Part shown: one piece after another, positions 1-8,636 of the stretch
Layout of the letters: every line of letters starts with the position of its first letter
Position numbering within the stretch: position 1 is the first letter of the stretch
NCBI RefSeq assembly: GCF_003574965.1
Contig: NZ_CP032317.1
Span: 1,922,001-1,986,000 of the forward strand
DNA: 64,000 nucleotides
Source: Hymenobacter oligotrophus
GTDB lineage: Bacteria > Bacteroidota > Bacteroidia > Cytophagales > Hymenobacteraceae
Direction of reading: 5' to 3'
Made by a program: the position numbers and the translations under genes
Notes under the pieces: model-generated
Databases searched by the model: none
Told to the model about the DNA's origin: nothing
Seen by the model: the letters and a program-made list of their open reading frames with translations, nothing else

Positions 1-82
1 CGGCTTGCATATAATTAGGGCTATATACGCGCCCGACGGTAGCGCGGCTACCTAGGGGCGGCACGCCGCCTGCCTGCAGGGG

Positions 83-628
83 CTAAAAATCGTCGAGGCC
101 GCCTTTGCGCAGCTCGTCCACGGTGCGCATCACCTTGTCGCGCAGGGCGGCGCGGTATTTTTCCAGCGCATCGGCCAGGCGGGCATTGCCGATGGCCAGC
201 ATTTGCACGGCAAGAATGGCGGCGTTGGCGGCGTTGTCGAGGGCCACGGTAGCCACGGGCACGCCCGCGGGCATTTGCAGCATCGACAGCACCGAATCGA
301 GCCCGGCAATGCTGGTGGCCGCGTTGATGGGCACGCCAATTACCGGCAGCGTGGTGAAGGCCGCCACCATGCCGGGCAAGTGGGCCGCGCCGCCCCCGCC
401 GGCAATTACCACGCGCAGCCCCCGCTTGCGCGCCGACTCGGCGTACTCCACCAAGCGGTGCGGCGTGCGGTGCGGCGACACCAGCGTAATCTCGAAGGGC
501 ACCTGAAACTGGCGCAGCACCTCGGCCGCCACGTTCATCACGCGCAGGTCGGATTGGCTGCCCATAATGATGCCCACCACCGGCGTGGAGGCATCGGGGG
601 CGTTGTGGTCGGGAGGAAGCGTTGTCAT
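83..628 (-). CDS. purE: N5-carboxyaminoimidazole ribonucleotide mutase PurE
   Basis: Class I PurE of 181 aa, which moves the carboxyl group of N5-CAIR to C4 to give CAIR in de novo purine synthesis in the cytoplasm. The sequence has the N-terminal phosphate-binding stretch GIIMGSQSDL, the SPHRTPHRL segment carrying the catalytic His, and the glycine-rich GGGGAAHLPGM loop, in the family order. The length fits PurE with a short N-terminal extension. I chose the ATG at 628 because the reading frame upstream of it has no family similarity. It is divergent from the MarC-type gene. No purK follows within the window, so PurK must be elsewhere. Assignment is firm. Confidence 0.95.
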   Translation of the reverse strand: MTTLPPDHNAPDASTPVVGIIMGSQSDLRVMNVAAEVLRQFQVPFEITLVSPHRTPHRLVEYAESARKRGLRVVIAGGGGAAHLPGMVAAFTTLPVIGVPINAATSIAGLDSVLSMLQMPAGVPVATVALDNAANAAILAVQMLAIGNARLADALEKYRAALRDKVMRTVDELRKGGLDDF

Positions 629-737
629 GGCAGTGGCTGGGAGAGGCAATGGGCACCAAGCGGCAAGCCCGGCAGTATGCATACGCAGATGCGCCCCGCC
701 GGAGCCAACAAAATCGGTACTGTATGCGCTGCTCCGC

Positions 738-745
738 TACCTTTA
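738..745 (+). promoter_or_regulatory. -7 box TACCTTTA upstream of the MarC-type gene
   Basis: Matches the Bacteroidota primary sigma -7 consensus TAnnTTTG at 7 of 8 positions, and lies 22 nt before the ATG at 768. No convincing -33 element is visible. Confidence 0.5.
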
Positions 746-767
746 GCCAGAATATATTGCCCGCTGC

Positions 768-1385
768 ATGGAGATACTGCTCGCCACCTTCACTACGCTG
801 TTTTCGGTTGTCAACCCGTTCGGGGCCATGCCCGTGTTTCTGACCCTTACGCAAGCCGACACCGCACACCAACGCGCCGCCACCGCCCTGCGCGCCTGCA
901 CCTACATGGTGGGCGTGCTGGCCGTGTCGTTTTTTGCGGGGCAGTACGTGCTCAATTTTTTCGGCATCAACATCCATCACCTGCGCATTGCGGGCGGTAT
1001 TTTGCTTATGCGCTCGGCCTTCGACCTGCTCACGCCCGGCGCCAACCGCGACCGGGTAGGCCCCGCCGTGCTCGAAGAAAGCCTGCACAAAGACGATATC
1101 AGCTTTACCCCGCTGGCCATGCCCATGCTCTCGGGCCCGGGCTCCATCGCGGTGTGCATCAGCCTGTTTACCGAGCGGCTCAGCTACTTCGATATCAGCC
1201 TGATCGTGCTGGGCTTTGTACTGGTAGCGCTGGCCAGCTACCTTATTCTGCTGTCGTCGTTGCGGCTTACGCGCTTCCTAGGTCGGCCGGGCTTGGCGGC
1301 GCTGGCACGGGTAATGGGGTTTATCACGCTGGCTATTGGCGTCAATTTTCTGGCCTCGGCCATTAAAGCGCTGTTTCAGGAGTAA
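768..1385 (+). CDS. MarC family integral membrane protein
   Basis: A 205 aa protein with about six hydrophobic segments covering the whole length. The N-terminal FSVVNPFGAMPVFLTLT and the central ISFTPLAMPMLSGPGSIA are hallmarks of the MarC/UPF0056 family of inner-membrane proteins. The biochemical function of this family is unsettled; the old link to antibiotic resistance in E. coli was not confirmed. The gene stands alone, divergent from purE, with a -7 box 22 nt upstream of the ATG. Family assignment is strong; the role is unknown. Confidence 0.9.
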   Translation: MEILLATFTTLFSVVNPFGAMPVFLTLTQADTAHQRAATALRACTYMVGVLAVSFFAGQYVLNFFGINIHHLRIAGGILLMRSAFDLLTPGANRDRVGPAVLEESLHKDDISFTPLAMPMLSGPGSIAVCISLFTERLSYFDISLIVLGFVLVALASYLILLSSLRLTRFLGRPGLAALARVMGFITLAIGVNFLASAIKALFQE

Positions 1386-1466
1386 GTGTTTTCGTTCGGA
1401 TAGCGCAGCAGGTGCTAGGCCAAGCCGGTTGATAATTATCACCCAACAGCACAACCATCCGTAGGC

Positions 1467-1474
1467 TATCTTTG
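1467..1474 (+). promoter_or_regulatory. -7 box TATCTTTG upstream of hemE
   Basis: Perfect match to TAnnTTTG, 21 nt before the ATG at 1496. It overlaps the upstream in-frame TTG at 1472, so that TTG would lie at or before the transcription start, which supports the ATG as the true start. Confidence 0.7.
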
Positions 1475-1495
1475 CGGCCCGAAACCGCTTATCTG

Positions 1496-2542
1496 ATGCT
1501 GAAGAACGACCTGATCCTGCGTGCCGCCCGCGGCGAACAAACCGAACGTACTCCTGTATGGCTGATGCGCCAGGCCGGCCGCATTTTGCCCGAGTACCGC
1601 GCGTTGCGCGCCAAGCTGAGCGGTTTTAAGGAACTGGTTGAAACACCCGACCTCGCGGCCGAGGTAACCATTCAGCCCATTGATGCGCTCGATGTTGACG
1701 CGGCTATCATCTTCTCCGACATTTTGGTGGTGCCCGAGGCCATGGGCCTCACCTACGAAATGGTGGAGGCCCGCGGCCCGCTTTTCCCGGAAACGGTGAA
1801 GTCGGCGGCCGATGTGGCGCGCCTGCGCGTAGCCGACCCCGAGGAGCACCTCGGCTACGTGCTCGAGGCCCTGCGCGTCACCAAAAAAGCCCTAGGTGGC
1901 CGCGTGCCGCTGATTGGTTTTGCCGGCGCCCCCTGGACGATTCTGGCCTACATGGTGGAGGGCCACGGCTCCAAAACCTTCAGCAAAGCGCGCCGCATGC
2001 TGTTTCAGGACCCCGAGCTTTCGCACCAGCTGCTCCGTAAGATTACCGACACCACCATTGCCTACCTGCGCGCCCAAGTAGAGGCCGGTGCCAATATGTT
2101 GCAGGTGTTCGACTCGTGGGCGGGCATCCTGAACCCACAGCACTACCACGAGTTTTCGGCCCGTTACATCGGCGAAATTTGCGCCGCGATGCCCGCCGAC
2201 GTACCCGTAACGGTGTTTGCCAAAGGAGCTTTCTTCGCCCACCACGACTTCGCCCAGATGCCCTGCCGCACCATTGGCCTCGACTGGAACGAAGACCCCA
2301 GGGCTGTGCGCCAACTAGTAGGCGACAAAACCCTGCAAGGCAACCTCGACCCCTGCGCCCTCTACGGCACGCCCGAGCAAGTGCGCGCGGCCACTATCGA
2401 AATGCTGGAGCGCTTCGGCCCGCAACGCCACATTGCCAACCTAGGCCACGGCGTGTACCCCGACACCAACCCCGAGCGCGTGAAGGTATTCGTGGAAACG
2501 GTGAAAGAGCACAGCACCCGCATGCGCCAGGATTTGGCCTAG
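1496..2542 (+). CDS. hemE: Uroporphyrinogen decarboxylase HemE
   Basis: A 348 aa enzyme that removes four carboxyl groups from uroporphyrinogen III to give coproporphyrinogen III in haem synthesis. The family signature [17 protein letters not shown] lies near residue 20, the catalytic Asp region [14 protein letters not shown] follows, and the C-terminal [15 protein letters not shown] is typical. The length is that of the family. The ATG at 1496 was chosen over the in-frame TTG at 1472 because a perfect -7 box covers that TTG. The stop codon TAG is itself inside a CCTAGG hexamer. No other haem genes are adjacent. Confidence 0.96.
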   Translation: MLKNDLILRAARGEQTERTPVWLMRQAGRILPEYRALRAKLSGFKELVETPDLAAEVTIQPIDALDVDAAIIFSDILVVPEAMGLTYEMVEARGPLFPETVKSAADVARLRVADPEEHLGYVLEALRVTKKALGGRVPLIGFAGAPWTILAYMVEGHGSKTFSKARRMLFQDPELSHQLLRKITDTTIAYLRAQVEAGANMLQVFDSWAGILNPQHYHEFSARYIGEICAAMPADVPVTVFAKGAFFAHHDFAQMPCRTIGLDWNEDPRAVRQLVGDKTLQGNLDPCALYGTPEQVRAATIEMLERFGPQRHIANLGHGVYPDTNPERVKVFVETVKEHSTRMRQDLA

Positions 2543-2553
2543 GTGCATAAAAT

Positions 2554-2656
2554 CTGTCATCCTTCATCTGGCGTACGCGCAGCGAAGGACCTTGTCACGT
2601 GGGATAGTAATTTCTATCTGGCGAGAGAAGGTCCTTTGCTGCGCTCAGGATGACAG
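2554..2656. repeat. REP-like inverted repeat between convergent genes
   Basis: The left arm begins CTGTCATCCT and contains GCGCAGCGAAGGACCTTGTC; the right arm contains GAGAAGGTCCTTTGCTGCGC and ends AGGATGACAG, so the two arms are reverse complements except for a 13-nt stretch (TCATCTGGCGTAC) present only on the left. A second copy of that left-arm variant is at about 4778. This type of CTGTCATCCTGAGCG...GAAGGACCTT repeat is common between genes in Bacteroidota. It separates hemE from the convergent sugar-kinase gene and may act as a terminator. Confidence 0.8.
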
Positions 2657-2668
2657 CTTTTTACTAGC

Positions 2669-3679
2669 CTACAGCACCTCGGCCGCTTCGGCTTCCTGCA
2701 GCAGGCGGGCTTTTTCAATCGGTACTACGCCTACTTGCTCGCACACCAATCCGCCGCCTAGGTTGGCCAGGGCCGCCATGGCCTCGGGGCTGGTGCCCAG
2801 GGCTACGCACAGCGCAGCAATGCTGATTACCGTATCGCCGGCTCCCGATACATCGGAAATGGCGCGCACGTGGGCCGGCAGGTACACCGGGCCGGCGGCA
2901 GCATCGCAGAAAACGCCGCGCTCTGATAAAGTTACCAGCACCATTTCGGGCGCTAGGTACTGGCGCAGCACGGTTACGGCATTTTCGAGGCCGGCATTGT
3001 CGCCATCGGCAAATTCCAGTTTCAGGCCTTCGCGCAGCTCCTTCAGATTGGGTTTGAAAAGTGTGCAACCGCGGTAAGCCAGGAAGTTGCGCTTCTTGGG
3101 GTCGACTACCGTGGGCACACCTTTTCGGCGTGCCAGGGCAATGAAGTGGGCAATGCGCTCGGCATTCAGCACCCCTTTGTCGTAATCTTCGAAAATGACC
3201 ACATCGGCGCGGTCGAGTAGCTGCTCGTAGGCTTCGGTCAGGGCAGCATCTTCGGTTGCGGCCAGGTCGGTTTCCACTTCCGAATCGATGCGGAGCAGGT
3301 GCTGGCCGTGGGCCAAAATGCGCTGCTTTACCGTGGTGGGGCGCTCGGCGCTGCGCACCAGCCCGTCGGCGGGCAGGTGCCGCTCGTGCAGCAGGTGCAG
3401 CAACTGGTCGCCGCCGGCGTCGTCGCCAATTACGGCGCACAGCAGCGGCGTGGCACCTAGGGCTTGCACATTCAGGGCCACGTTGGCCGCGCCACCTAGG
3501 CGCTGCTCGGTGCGCGTTACGTTCACGATGGGCACCGGCGCCTCCGGCGACAAACGCCCCGCTTTGCCCCACACGTAGGCGTCCACCATCACGTCGCCCA
3601 CGATGAGCACGGTCAGGTTGTTGAAAGCGGCAAAAAGATCGGTTAGCGTGGCGGACGACGACAAAGCGGCTGCAGGCAT
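2669..3679 (-). CDS. PfkB-family sugar kinase, heptose-7-phosphate kinase type
   Basis: A 336 aa ribokinase-fold protein closest in layout to the kinase half of HldE/RfaE, which phosphorylates D-glycero-D-manno-heptose 7-phosphate for LPS core. Visible motifs are VLIVGDVMVDAYVWGK at the N-terminus, LGGAANVALNVQALG (PfkB signature 1), and DVSGAGDTV (signature 2, with the catalytic Asp). The adenylyltransferase half of bifunctional HldE is absent, so that step would need a separate gene. The start at 3679 is supported by a -7 box 27 nt upstream. Other sugar kinases of the PfkB family remain possible substrates, but the APVPIVNVTR segment favours the heptose type. Confidence 0.85.
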   Translation of the reverse strand: MPAAALSSSATLTDLFAAFNNLTVLIVGDVMVDAYVWGKAGRLSPEAPVPIVNVTRTEQRLGGAANVALNVQALGATPLLCAVIGDDAGGDQLLHLLHERHLPADGLVRSAERPTTVKQRILAHGQHLLRIDSEVETDLAATEDAALTEAYEQLLDRADVVIFEDYDKGVLNAERIAHFIALARRKGVPTVVDPKKRNFLAYRGCTLFKPNLKELREGLKLEFADGDNAGLENAVTVLRQYLAPEMVLVTLSERGVFCDAAAGPVYLPAHVRAISDVSGAGDTVISIAALCVALGTSPEAMAALANLGGGLVCEQVGVVPIEKARLLQEAEAAEVL

Positions 3680-3706
3680 CGGAAAGCAGAATGGCGAATG
3701 AAGCCG

Positions 3707-3714
3707 CAAAGGTA
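3707..3714 (-). promoter_or_regulatory. -7 box TACCTTTG upstream of the sugar kinase
   Basis: Perfect TAnnTTTG on the minus strand, 27 nt before the ATG at 3679. Confidence 0.65.
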
Positions 3715-3925
3715 GCGTTCGGCGCAGAGTTATGGGCCCATCGGCCGCGCCCAACCACGCGCCGCGCCAACCCGCTTCCGCGGACTTTGCTCCGTTGTGC
3801 GCCGGCGGCCCCACCCCACCGGCTCGAACTTGCGCGGGCCGGCCGGGTTATCATCACGTTTTACGGTGGCCGATGCCCCCGGGGCCCCGCTCCTGCCGTT
3901 TACCCAACCGTACCCAACAACTCCC

Positions 3926-4705
3926 ATGAAGCACTACCTCGCTCTTGCCGCGGCCCTGGCCCTCGGCGCTTACCGGGCGCAGGCCCAGCCGGCGGCCCCG
4001 GCGCGCCCCGCCCCCGACCAAATTCCGACCAAAAAAGGCCCGCTGGCGGTGCAGCCCATTACGCACGGCAGCGTGGTGCTCACCTGGAACGGCAAAACCA
4101 TTTACGTGGACCCCTACGGTGGCGCCGACGCCTACGCCGGCCTGGCCGCGCCCAACGTTATTCTGATTACGGACATTCACGGCGACCACCTCGCCCCCCA
4201 AACCCTAGGTGCTTTGGCGGCCGGCAAGGCGCTGATGGTGGTGCCGCAAGCGGTGGCCGATAAGCTGCCGGCCGAGTACAAGCCGCAGGTGCGCATTTTG
4301 CGCAACGGGCAGCGCCTAGACACGCTGGGCCTCACGATTTCGGCCATTCCGATGTACAACCTGCCCGAAGCCCCCGACGCCATGCACACCAAAGGCCGCG
4401 GCAACGGCTACGTGCTGGGCCTGGGCGGCAAAAACGTGTACCTCTCCGGCGATACGGAGGATATCCCCGAGATGCGCGCCCTCAAAAACATCGACGTGGC
4501 TTTTGTGTGCATGAACCTGCCCTACACCATGGATGTGCAGCAGGCCGCGCAAGGCGTGCTGGCTTTCCGGCCCAGCATCGTGTACCCGTACCACTACCGG
4601 GGCCAAAACGGCCTGAGCGACGTGGCCGCCTTTAAACAAACCGTAAACCAGGCCAACAAGAAAATCGACGTGCGGCTGCGCAACTGGTATCCGGCGGCCA
4701 AGTAA
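3926..4705 (+). CDS. Secreted MBL-fold metallohydrolase
   Basis: A 259 aa protein with a signal peptide (about residues 1-21, ending AQAQ) and a metallo-beta-lactamase fold. The metal motif is D-I-H-G-D-H at residues 83-88, with the first His of the usual HxHxDH replaced by Asp, and later metal ligands YLSGDTED and VYPYHYRG. The pattern is that of the UlaG-like or 'beta-lactamase superfamily domain' group, which often acts on phosphoesters or lactones; the substrate is not predictable. The ATG at 3926 was chosen because it begins the signal peptide. It is divergent from the sugar kinase gene. Confidence 0.85.
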   Translation: MKHYLALAAALALGAYRAQAQPAAPARPAPDQIPTKKGPLAVQPITHGSVVLTWNGKTIYVDPYGGADAYAGLAAPNVILITDIHGDHLAPQTLGALAAGKALMVVPQAVADKLPAEYKPQVRILRNGQRLDTLGLTISAIPMYNLPEAPDAMHTKGRGNGYVLGLGGKNVYLSGDTEDIPEMRALKNIDVAFVCMNLPYTMDVQQAAQGVLAFRPSIVYPYHYRGQNGLSDVAAFKQTVNQANKKIDVRLRNWYPAAK

Positions 4706-5073
4706 GCAGTCGGAAAGAGCTGTGTTCTTTACACCGTCGTACTGAACTCGTCGAAGCATCTCGCCGGATAGTATTGTCATCCCTCACCTGGCGTACGCAA
4801 AGCGAAGGACCTTCTCACGCCCGAACAGCTTTCCTAGGTCGTGTCATGTTGAGCAGAGCGAAACATCTGGCGGCTGAATTCAGATAGCACCCGCTCCCCT
4901 CTCTTTTGGAGAGGGGCTGGGGGTGAGGTTTCGGTACGATGCTTGGCTCTGCCAACCTGCGGTTCGGCTTTGCTCAGCATGAGGCTCCTGTTGCTAGCTG
5001 TCCGCACGCCCTAGGTAACCGGCTGCGCCCTGCCCGGGTGTGGCTTGCTACCTAGGGCGCTTGTGCGGGCTGA
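4706..5073. repeat. Intergenic island of several repeat families
   Basis: No gene is seen in these 368 bases. They hold at least four unrelated repeat pieces in a row: about 4738-4760 (a CTGAACTCGTCGAAGCATCT-type piece), 4778-4817 (a second copy of the variant arm of the 2554 element, with GGCGTACGCAAAGCGAAGGA), 4844-4874 (TGTTGAGCAGAGCGAAACAT type) and 4890-4930 (CCCCTCTC...GAGAGGGG...GGGGGTGAGG hairpin). Two CCTAGG hexamers follow near 5011 and 5051. The last piece recurs in altered form at 39746. Confidence 0.65.
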
Positions 5074-6297
5074 TTAGGCCAGCTTGGCCAAGCTTACTTT
5101 GATGCGGCGAAAGGCCTCGCGCAGCTTTTCATCGGCAGCGGCGGTGCTCATGCGCAAGCACTGCGGGGCGCCAAATGCGCCGCCGTCTACGGTGGCTACG
5201 TGGCCGTCGTTGAGCAGGTAAATAGCCAGGTCGCAGGCGTTTTCGATAACCTGGCCCTCGGGCGTGGCTTTGCCGAAATACGACGACACTTCGGGGAATA
5301 CGTAGAAAGCGCCGCTTGGCGTAGGCGTTTTCAGGCCCGGAATCTCGCGCACCATTTCCAGCACCAGGTCGCGGCGGCGGCGGTAGGCTTCCACCATTTC
5401 GTCGGCCGAGGTGCGGCCGCCTTGCAGGGCTGCCAGTGCTGCGCGCTGCGCAATGGAGCAGGTGCCCGAGGTAATCTGGCTTTGCATCTTTTCGCAAGCG
5501 GCGGCAATTTCCTTGCGGGCCGCCAGGTAGCCAATGCGCCAGCCCGTCATGGCGTAGCCCTTGGAGAAACCGTTGATGGTGATTACCTGGTCCTTCACCT
5601 CGGCAAACTGCGCCAGGCTTACGTGCTCACCCACAAAGTTGATGTACTCGTAAATCTCGTCGGCAATGACGTGCACGTGGGGGTTGCGGGCCACTACCTC
5701 GGCAATGGCGGCCAGCTCCTCGCGCGAGAACACCGAGCCCGTGGGGTTGCACGGCGACGAGTACATCACCAGCTTGGTGCGGGGCGTAATGGCTTCTTCG
5801 AGCTGCTCGGCGGTTACCTTGTAGTCGTTTTCGAGGGTGCCCACCAGCTTAATGGGCGTGCCCTCGGCCAGTTTCACAATCTCCTCGTAGCTAACCCAGT
5901 AGGGCGAAAAAATGAGCACTTCGTCGCCGGGGTTTACCAAGCTCATCACGGCGTTGGCAATGCTTTGCTTGGCGCCGGTGCTTACTACAATGTTTTCGGG
6001 CTTGTAATCGAGGTTGTTGTCACGCTTGAATTTCTCGGCAATGGCGGCGCGCAGCTCGGGGTAGCCGGGCACGGGTGTATAAAACGTGTAGCCGTCGTCG
6101 ATGGCTTTCTTGGCCGCGTCCTTAACGTACTGCGGGGTCTGAAAATCGGGTTCGCCGAAGCTCAGGCTAATCACGTCGACGCCTTTGGCCGCCAGCTCGC
6201 GGGCCTTTTTGGCCATGCCAATGGTTTGCGACTCTTCCAGCGCGTTGATGCGGTCGGATAAGAACGAGGTGGCTAGCGTGTCGGCAGCGTTCGACAT
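5074..6297 (-). CDS. Class I pyridoxal-phosphate aminotransferase, aspartate type
   Basis: A 407 aa fold-type I aminotransferase of the aspartate aminotransferase I-gamma group. Visible are SFGEPDFQTPQYV near the N-terminus, YSSPCNPTGS (the Asn that contacts PLP), ADEIYEYI (Asp to pyridine nitrogen), the lysine motif NGFSKGYAMTGWRIGY, and the substrate Arg in LRMSTAA near the C-terminus. It probably interconverts aspartate and oxaloacetate with glutamate, though related enzymes also use prephenate or other amino acids. The start at 6297 is supported by a -7 box 39 nt upstream. It stands alone. Confidence 0.93.
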   Translation of the reverse strand: MSNAADTLATSFLSDRINALEESQTIGMAKKARELAAKGVDVISLSFGEPDFQTPQYVKDAAKKAIDDGYTFYTPVPGYPELRAAIAEKFKRDNNLDYKPENIVVSTGAKQSIANAVMSLVNPGDEVLIFSPYWVSYEEIVKLAEGTPIKLVGTLENDYKVTAEQLEEAITPRTKLVMYSSPCNPTGSVFSREELAAIAEVVARNPHVHVIADEIYEYINFVGEHVSLAQFAEVKDQVITINGFSKGYAMTGWRIGYLAARKEIAAACEKMQSQITSGTCSIAQRAALAALQGGRTSADEMVEAYRRRRDLVLEMVREIPGLKTPTPSGAFYVFPEVSSYFGKATPEGQVIENACDLAIYLLNDGHVATVDGGAFGAPQCLRMSTAAADEKLREAFRRIKVSLAKLA

Positions 6298-6336
6298 GGA
6301 GAGAATGCGGGCTTGGGGTGGGAAATGGGGAAAGTG

Positions 6337-6344
6337 CAAAGGTA
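6337..6344 (-). promoter_or_regulatory. -7 box TACCTTTG upstream of the aminotransferase
   Basis: Perfect TAnnTTTG on the minus strand, 39 nt before the ATG at 6297. Confidence 0.65.
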
Positions 6345-6439
6345 CGCAGATAGGCGCTGCGTGCAGTATGGGCCGGCGCCCCGCGCTGCACAAACCCCTG
6401 CGGCACAACCCGCTGCCGTTTGCCTAGGTTTCGCCCTGG

Positions 6440-8431
6440 CTACTCCTGCCCCAGCACCTGAAAATTGCGCAGCACCAACCGCAAGTCGTCGGCCGGCGAA
6501 TAGTCGCGGGCGTAGATGAGCTCCAGGCGGCGGCGCGTGGCATCGTTCATGGCGAAGTTGGCGTGCACGGCCTCATCGGCCGGCGAAAACACGGCGCGCG
6601 GCGTGCCCGTGCGGGGCGCCATGTAGCGCAAGCCCACCCACGTGCGCCGGCCCAGCAGCACCCGCAGCACGTTGCGCAAAAAACCACCTAGGGCGGCGCG
6701 CTGCCGCAGCAGCACCAGCGGCGTACCCACCAGCACGGCCAGGCTGATGCCGATATCGAGCAGGCGTTTGGCCCGCCGTTGCTGGGGCTTGTAAAGGTTC
6801 AGCTCAATCTCGAGGGCGTAGTAGTCGCCGGGCGCATCCTTCGACGAGCTTCCGATGATGTAGTCGCTGTCTTCGGGCAATATCTTGAAAGCCACCTCGG
6901 GGTGCGTGTCCTGCAGCTGCACCATGTTGCCCATAATCTGACTGGCTGTCAGGTCTTTGCCGCAGAATACCAGCTCCGTCACGTCGTAAATGCGCAACAC
7001 CTCGTCAAGTTGGCGCAACGAGCCCAGTTGGTCGGCCGGCGTGTCGGCCGACGAGCCTTCGTCGGCGGGGCTGATGAAACCCAGAATACGGGCCTGCACG
7101 GCCGCGGCGCCCAACAGCCGACGCACGCGTTGGCTTTCGGCCTCGGAGCCCACAATGGCAATGTTCTTGGGCGGCTGCTCGGAGAGGCGCAAATCGCGGT
7201 AGCGAATGAAATGCTGCACTACCCGCCGCGCTACCATGGCCCCCACAGCCCACACGCCACCTAGGATGATCAGCGCTTTGGAGAAACGCCAGGCATCCAG
7301 GAAGTTCGAAATGGCCGAAATCAGCACCGTGCCGATAAGGATGCCGTGCGCAATGCGCGAGGTTTTGGCTGGCTCGTCGTAGGAGCCGCTGAGGTAGGCC
7401 GAGCTGAGCCACACCACAATGTAGGCCGGCACGGCCACCAGCATGTACTGCGGCGGGTAGGGCGTGGGCACAAACTTGTGGTTCTGCTCCCAGTAATCCT
7501 TCAGGAAGTACATGCCCCCCAGGATAATGAGCGCATCGAGCAGCACGGGCCAGCCCTTGTCCCAGAAGCGCCGACCTAGGGCCACCCCAGCGCGCAGCCA
7601 AATGGCAAAGTTGATGAGCAGCGAAAACGCGCCGGCCTGCTTGGGCGCAAAGTGCTTCTGGGCGAAAATGACCATGGCCCGGTAAAACACGAACACGTAG
7701 TTTACCGAGGTGCGCTTGGTGCTTTCGCCCTTGTAATGGATGATGCGGGTGCCGGGGAAGTAGTAATTCTTCCAGCCGCCCTGCGTAAGCCGGTACGAGA
7801 GGTCAATGTCCTCGCCGTACATAAAGTAATCTTCGTCGAGCAGGCCTACTTGGTCGAGGGCGGCTTTGCGCATTAGCATAAACGCACCGCTCAGCACTTC
7901 TATCTCATGCGTCTGGTCTTGGTCGAGGAAACCTAGGTGGTAACGGCCAAACGTGCGCGACTTCGGAAACAGCGCTGCCAAGCCGAACACTTTGTAAAAG
8001 GCAATCCAGGGCGTGGGCAGGCTGCGCTTGCTTTCGGGCAGAAACTTGCCCTGCCCGTCGAGCATCTTCACCCCCAGGCCGCCGGCTTTGGGGTGCGCAT
8101 CCATAAACGCGCAACACGCCCGGAAGGTATCTTCCTCCACCACGGTGTCGGGGTTCAGCAGCAGCAGGTACTCGCCCTTGGCTTGGCGCAGGGCTTGGTT
8201 GTTGGCCTTGCTGAAGCCGGGGTTATCCTGGTTTTCAATGAGGATAACCTCCGGAAAGCGCTGCCGCACCATGGCCACCGAGCGGTCGACGGAGTTGTTA
8301 TCGACCACAAACACCTCCACCGGCTCGCCCAGCTTTTCAACAGCACGGCGCACCGACAACAGCGTCTGCTCCAGGAAGTAGCAGACGTTGTAATTAACGA
8401 TTACGACAGAGAGCTTGGGGTAAGCCGGCAC
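6440..8431 (-). CDS. Family 2 glycosyltransferase fused to a decayed sugar-phosphate transferase module
   Basis: A 663 aa membrane protein. Residues 1 to about 250 form a GT2 domain of the rhamnosyltransferase type (LSVVIVNYNV, VDNNSVDRS, LLLNPDTVV, YGEDIDLSYRL). Then come about five hydrophobic segments (roughly 265-410), a Rossmann-like domain starting PPKNIAIVGSEAES, and a C-terminal piece that opens like a polyprenyl-phosphate glycosylphosphotransferase (AKRLLDIGISLAVL) but lacks that enzyme's catalytic core. It likely adds a sugar in surface-polysaccharide synthesis at the inner membrane. The start is a GTG at 8431; no ATG fits, and a -7 box lies 20 nt upstream. Confidence 0.85.
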   Translation of the reverse strand: MPAYPKLSVVIVNYNVCYFLEQTLLSVRRAVEKLGEPVEVFVVDNNSVDRSVAMVRQRFPEVILIENQDNPGFSKANNQALRQAKGEYLLLLNPDTVVEEDTFRACCAFMDAHPKAGGLGVKMLDGQGKFLPESKRSLPTPWIAFYKVFGLAALFPKSRTFGRYHLGFLDQDQTHEIEVLSGAFMLMRKAALDQVGLLDEDYFMYGEDIDLSYRLTQGGWKNYYFPGTRIIHYKGESTKRTSVNYVFVFYRAMVIFAQKHFAPKQAGAFSLLINFAIWLRAGVALGRRFWDKGWPVLLDALIILGGMYFLKDYWEQNHKFVPTPYPPQYMLVAVPAYIVVWLSSAYLSGSYDEPAKTSRIAHGILIGTVLISAISNFLDAWRFSKALIILGGVWAVGAMVARRVVQHFIRYRDLRLSEQPPKNIAIVGSEAESQRVRRLLGAAAVQARILGFISPADEGSSADTPADQLGSLRQLDEVLRIYDVTELVFCGKDLTASQIMGNMVQLQDTHPEVAFKILPEDSDYIIGSSSKDAPGDYYALEIELNLYKPQQRRAKRLLDIGISLAVLVGTPLVLLRQRAALGGFLRNVLRVLLGRRTWVGLRYMAPRTGTPRAVFSPADEAVHANFAMNDATRRRLELIYARDYSPADDLRLVLRNFQVLGQE

Positions 8432-8451
8432 GGGTGGAAAAGCAATACACC

Positions 8452-8459
8452 GAAAGTTA
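8452..8459 (-). promoter_or_regulatory. -7 box TAACTTTC upstream of the glycosyltransferase
   Basis: Seven of eight matches to TAnnTTTG on the minus strand, 20 nt before the GTG at 8431. It limits how far upstream the start codon can be. Confidence 0.5.
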
Positions 8460-8587
8460 GCGACTTTGCTAATGCCCTACCTACGGACGAGCCGCATCTT
8501 ATAGATTTCTTAACTGCTAGGTTTTGATTCTTTAATATCCTGCTTGCCACAACCCTCCCCTGCAATTGCACCAATGCCCAAAATAAA

Positions 8588-8617
8588 AACCGCCTCAACT
8601 GCATAGCTGAGGCGGTT
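8588..8617 (-). terminator. Intrinsic terminator of recR
   Basis: Stem AACCGCCTCA / TGAGGCGGTT with a 10-nt loop, followed on the minus strand by a T-rich run (complement of 8578-8588). It lies 20 nt past the recR stop. Confidence 0.85.
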
Positions 8618-8636
8618 TAGCTTGTGTGGCGCTGCT

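Noticed and set aside
203-1366. Long open frame on the plus strand across purE and the MarC-type gene
   Set aside because: Arg/His/Gly-rich, no family resemblance, and it overlaps two recognised genes; an effect of high GC that removes stop codons.
4063-4074. MBL-fold protein as a beta-lactamase
   Set aside because: The metal motif is D-x-H-x-D-H, as in UlaG-like enzymes, and key lactamase loop residues are not seen.
8455-8500. tRNA-like sequence on the minus strand (GGCTCGTCCGTAGGTAGGGC)
   Set aside because: It resembles a D-arm only; no acceptor stem, anticodon arm or T-arm can be completed.
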